Translations under genes and position numbers: made by a program
Source of the DNA: a virus
IMG/VR virus record: IMGVR_UViG_3300014962_000006
Location: 1 to 59,431 of that record
Strand: one strand, 5' to 3'
DNA length: 59,431 nucleotides
Shown here: one piece after another, positions 57,194 to 59,431 of the stretch
Layout of the letters: the number at the start of each line of letters is the position of its first letter
Position numbering within the stretch: position 1 is the stretch's first letter
Notes under the pieces: generated by a model
What the model saw: only the letters and a program-made list of their open reading frames with translations
Database searches by the model: none
What the model was told of the DNA's origin: nothing

Positions 57194-57411
57194 CCCAGGA
57201 AAAGAAAACATTTACGGTGCGACACTTACATACTGGAAAAGACCTGGGAATATTTGACACTGCAGAAGAAGCCAGGAATTTTTGTCAGGAGAATAAGTTA
57301 ACTCCAGTTACTATTCCCCATGGTCACCAATTTATAAGTCCTTTTCCGCTTCCGGATAGCCCCACTGACTTTGTTATGTTTGCTTATTTTGAGGAAGGGA
57401 TTGAACTATGA
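57190..57411 (+). CDS. Hypothetical protein, 73 residues
   Basis: ATGA-coupled. Contains KTFTVRHLHTGKDLGIFDTA, then a Pro-rich stretch. No family recognised. Confidence 0.65.
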   Translation: MTQEKKTFTVRHLHTGKDLGIFDTAEEARNFCQENKLTPVTIPHGHQFISPFPLPDSPTDFVMFAYFEEGIEL

Positions 57412-57551
57412 AAGACAATGTCTATCGACATTGCAGTAGCTGTCAACGTACTGTCTTGTCTCGCCACTATAAAATACATATTTGCTCCAGTGTCGGTGAT
57501 ATGCTCCGACTAAAGGAAGAAATTGCTAACACGGTGTGGAGGACTAAGTAA
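57408..57551 (+). CDS. 47-residue zinc-finger-like protein
   Basis: ATG overlaps the previous stop (ATGA). HCSSCQRTVLSRHYKIHIC gives CxxC and H/C ligands like a classical zinc finger. Very short; coupling and ligands support it. Confidence 0.6.
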   Translation: MKDNVYRHCSSCQRTVLSRHYKIHICSSVGDMLRLKEEIANTVWRTK

Positions 57552-57552
57552 T

Positions 57553-57753
57553 ATGAAGATACTATTATCTGCTAAGAATGCCATAGGGGATGTGGCTGAT
57601 TACGAAGTGGAAGTTGATAACTTGGTTGAGTTACAAACTGCCATCCATAAACTGTACGCGAGGCCTGGCATCACTAGGGTAACGATGCCCGACGCCACAA
57701 TAAATCTACTTGAAGAATGGGCCGACCAGTGGGAAGGTTTCGATAATACTTAA
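57553..57753 (+). CDS. Hypothetical protein, 66 residues
   Basis: ATG with GGAGG eleven bases upstream. Reads MKILLSAKNAIGDVADYEVE and an acidic C-terminus. No family recognised. Confidence 0.65.
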   Translation: MKILLSAKNAIGDVADYEVEVDNLVELQTAIHKLYARPGITRVTMPDATINLLEEWADQWEGFDNT

Positions 57754-57767
57754 CAAAGGAGCGCACT

Positions 57768-57992
57768 GTGCAAGATATCACAAACGCAGTTGACTTAGTA
57801 GAAAACAAAATTTACGAACACCTAGAATCTATAGACCAGTTAAAAAAAGAAAGACAAAAAATCCAGGCCACATGTCCCCATCCCCACGACCAACAAAAGC
57901 TAACACTTTCGAATGGCGGCCCATGGGACCACTACAAGTGTTTAGTTTGTTACAAACTTTATACGAAACCATCAAAGGCAAGTTTTGAGTAA
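57768..57992 (+). CDS. Coiled-coil plus zinc ribbon protein, 74 residues, GTG start
   Basis: GTG after AAAGGAGCGCACT. A helical N-terminus (LVENKIYEHLESIDQLKKER) leads into CPHPHD and YKCLVCYK, a four-ligand zinc knuckle. Possible regulator. Confidence 0.6.
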   Translation: MQDITNAVDLVENKIYEHLESIDQLKKERQKIQATCPHPHDQQKLTLSNGGPWDHYKCLVCYKLYTKPSKASFE

Positions 57993-58071
57993 CCGATAAC
58001 AAGCCGCGGTCATTCACCACTCGCTTTAGCTAGTGGGGGATGGCCGTACAACAGTAACAGGAGGGTATCAA

Positions 58072-58257
58072 GTGTTGTACCAGTGGGACTGCAAGAAGTG
58101 TGGGAAACAAGTGGACGTCATGAGGAAAGTCGCTGACCGCGATGTCCCTCCGGAGGAGGGGTGTGAGGTGTGCGGCTGCACGGATTTCATCCGTGTCGTG
58201 TCAGGTGGTACGGGGTTTAAACTATTAGGTGGAGGGTGGTTTCGGGATGGCTACTAA
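58072..58257 (+). CDS. FmdB-type zinc-ribbon protein, 61 residues, GTG start
   Basis: GTG is seven bases after GGAGG. The sequence YQWDCKKCGKQVDVM and CEVCGCTDFIRVV gives two CxxC knuckles, matching the FmdB-like family; a Gly-rich tail follows. A short regulatory protein is likely. Overlaps the next start. Confidence 0.7.
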   Translation: MLYQWDCKKCGKQVDVMRKVADRDVPPEEGCEVCGCTDFIRVVSGGTGFKLLGGGWFRDGY

Positions 58258-58438
58258 TCTCTTTGAACTTAAGGCATTAATCGGACTGGGACTTATTGTT
58301 GGGTTGGGCGGTATCGCCCTCATCACCTACAAGCTACAGCAATTGATACGGGCTATCATAGATTTACACTCGGATATCAGTGTCATCCGACTAGACAATA
58401 GCCGGACAATGGCCGAGATTCGGAGACGGTACCGGTAG
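58247..58438 (+). CDS. Small membrane protein, 63 residues
   Basis: ATG inside the upstream gene's end. A membrane helix (LIVGLGGIALITYKLQQL) is followed by a charged helix. Candidate for a holin-like role, but without strong proof. Confidence 0.6.
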   Translation: MATNLFELKALIGLGLIVGLGGIALITYKLQQLIRAIIDLHSDISVIRLDNSRTMAEIRRRYR

Positions 58439-58467
58439 CCGTATGTGCAATTATCGGACATATAATC

Positions 58468-58495
58468 CGAAAGTTTAGTCTCTATATCCGAAAGT
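58468..58495 (+). promoter_or_regulatory. Weak sigma-28-like promoter candidate before the methylase
   Basis: GAAAGTTT (58469-58476), 10 bases, TCCGAAAG (58487-58494), within a repeat of ATCCGAAAG (58466-58474 and 58486-58494). A further AGCGATAAC follows. It is degenerate and may not be real, but the methylase-helicase operon has no other clear promoter. Confidence 0.35.
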
Positions 58496-58525
58496 AGCGA
58501 TAACATTTAATACTTTGGTACCAAA

Positions 58526-59293
58526 ATGAAAGATAAACTTTATGGCTTGGACCTTTTTAGTGGCATCGGAGGAAATACCCTCGCCCTCAGAGAGTGGGTT
58601 AAAACCGTCGCTTATTGTGAAGCGAACCGACACGCTCAGTCTGTGCTCCTTTCACGGATGGGGGATGGAAGTATTGAGTCGGCACCAATTTGGGACGACA
58701 TCACGACACTCAAAGGAAGCATGTTTGATGTCCCCATTGACATCATCATTGCAGGATTCCCGTGTCAAGATATCAGCCTTGCAGGAAAGGGTGCAGGACT
58801 GGAAGGAAAGCGAAGCGGACTTTTTTTTGAAGTCATGCGCTTGGCCAGAGAAGTCAAGCCCACGTTCTTATTCCTTGAAAATGTCCCAGCAATCAGAACG
58901 CGGGGACTGGATACAGTTATCGAGGAACTTACCGAAGCAGGGTATGATAGTCGATGGTGTATGCTATCCGCTGCAAATATTGGTGCAAACCACAAAAGAG
59001 AAAGATGGTTTTTATTGGCCCACTCCAACCAGCAAAATGACAAACCGCAGTCGCGAGGCTTGGGAAAAACACCGAGCTCGCCCGAACAACAAGTCAGGGG
59101 GAATGGATTTATCGGTAGCGGTCCAAGAAATTCCAGACAATGGTGGACGGTTGAACCCAGTGTGGACCGAGTGGTTAATGGGCTTCCCTTTAGGATGGAC
59201 AGAATTGAGCGACTGGGCAATGCAGTGGTACCAGCCCAAGCCAAAGAAGCCTTTGAAATTCTAATTGGAATAAAAAAGTCATGGAACTCTTAA
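58526..59293 (+). CDS. C5 cytosine DNA methyltransferase
   Basis: A 255-residue Dcm-type enzyme. Motif I is LDLFSGIGG (residues 8-16), motif IV is GFPCQDISL with catalytic Cys80, motif VI is ENV (118-120), motif VIII is RERW (158-161), and motif X is LGNAVVPAQA (230-239). The variable target region is short (about 162-210), so the protein is shorter than typical Dcm enzymes. No cognate nuclease is seen, so it is an orphan methylase that likely protects phage DNA from host restriction. It is read through in another frame by the 240-residue frame at 58542. Confidence 0.9.
   Translation: MKDKLYGLDLFSGIGGNTLALREWVKTVAYCEANRHAQSVLLSRMGDGSIESAPIWDDITTLKGSMFDVPIDIIIAGFPCQDISLAGKGAGLEGKRSGLFFEVMRLAREVKPTFLFLENVPAIRTRGLDTVIEELTEAGYDSRWCMLSAANIGANHKRERWFLLAHSNQQNDKPQSRGLGKTPSSPEQQVRGNGFIGSGPRNSRQWWTVEPSVDRVVNGLPFRMDRIERLGNAVVPAQAKEAFEILIGIKKSWNS
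58542..59264 (+). CDS. Overlapping +1-frame open reading frame with methylase-associated motifs
   Basis: A 240-codon frame lies wholly inside the methylase gene. Its C-terminal 150 residues carry a YWPTPTSK motif near 59020 and GGRLNPVWTEWLMGFPLGW near 59150. From memory these motifs (WPTPT and LNPxWVEWLMGxPxGWT) occur in C5-methylase-associated phage proteins. In register, the same DNA gives AHSN and LPFRMDRIERLGNAVVP in the methylase frame. Whether it is translated alone, by frameshift, or not at all is unknown. See findings. Confidence 0.4.
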   Translation: MAWTFLVASEEIPSPSESGLKPSLIVKRTDTLSLCSFHGWGMEVLSRHQFGTTSRHSKEACLMSPLTSSLQDSRVKISALQERVQDWKESEADFFLKSCAWPEKSSPRSYSLKMSQQSERGDWIQLSRNLPKQGMIVDGVCYPLQILVQTTKEKDGFYWPTPTSKMTNRSREAWEKHRARPNNKSGGMDLSVAVQEIPDNGGRLNPVWTEWLMGFPLGWTELSDWAMQWYQPKPKKPLKF

Positions 59294-59431
59294 AGCATTT
59301 CCCGTACAAAGTGATACGGGACTTTCAAAAGGAAACACTGTCACTTCTCGAGGAGAAGTGGAACCAGTATGACGTCTTCGTTATCGTGGCGCCGACGGCC
59401 TTTGGTAAGAGTGCCATGGCGAAGACCCTGC
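59281..59431 (+). CDS. XPD/DinG-like helicase (5' part; continues at 1)
   Basis: ATG at 59281 lies inside the end of the methylase gene. MELLKHFPYKVIRDFQKETL leads into Walker A (APTAFGKS). The frame continues across the circular junction into 1..1367. Trp at codon 27 here is Arg in the left copy because of the single mismatch. Confidence 0.85.
   Translation, partial: MELLKHFPYKVIRDFQKETLSLLEEKWNQYDVFVIVAPTAFGKSAMAKTL
59348..59431. repeat. Terminal overlap, right copy
   Basis: Same 84-base sequence as 1-84 with one difference (T at 59359 instead of A at 12). Shows the window closes into a circle of about 59,347 bp. Confidence 0.95.

Overview
The window is the essentially complete genome of a tailed double-stranded DNA phage, probably a podovirus. 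The first 84 and last 84 bases are the same sequence with one mismatch, so the molecule is circular or circularly permuted with a unit length of about 59,347 bp. The window is opened inside a helicase gene. I see no integrase, repressor, RNA polymerase, DnaB-type helicase, primase, tRNA or CRISPR array. The lipoprotein signals, the M15 peptidase and lytic transglycosylase, and promoters matching sigma-28 (FliA) and sigma-70 suggest a motile Gram-negative, possibly predatory (Bdellovibrio-like), host. The host assignment is inference only.

The genome has two opposed arms. The plus arm runs from 43711 through the window end and on through 1..4356. It carries early and replication genes in tight ATGA-coupled chains: many microproteins, an exported lytic transglycosylase and an exported ClpP-like protease, a Cas4/RecB-like nuclease, a family A DNA polymerase, a lipoprotein metalloprotease, a RuvC-like resolvase, a small Zn-protease-like protein, small zinc-finger proteins, a C5 DNA methylase, an XPD/DinG-like helicase with a cysteine cluster, an HNH-AP2 endonuclease, a PD-(D/E)XK nuclease and a DUF5664 nucleotide pyrophosphohydrolase-like protein.

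The minus arm runs from 43193 down to 4353 and carries the virion genes: HNH, small terminase candidate, fibre-like proteins, large terminase, portal, M15 endolysin, scaffold, major capsid, decoration protein, three related fibres, a lipoprotein, a holin-like coiled-coil protein, adaptor, Dps-like protein, a 1776-residue tail nozzle protein and a run of large internal-virion/ejection candidates. The arms diverge at 43194..43710 and converge at about 4353..4356.

The most striking signal is regulatory. At least five plus-arm promoters match the sigma-28 consensus (TAAAGTTT, 11-12 bases, GCCGATAA), and a related one precedes a fibre gene on the minus strand. Minus-arm virion units instead carry sigma-70-like promoters, mostly with TTGACA and 17-base spacers. 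The phage therefore looks wired to the host flagellar sigma factor. Other unusual features are a family of hairpins fused to ribosome binding sites, a repeated 11-mer (CAGGTAAAGGC), and a methylase gene whose +1 frame also carries a conserved-looking protein.
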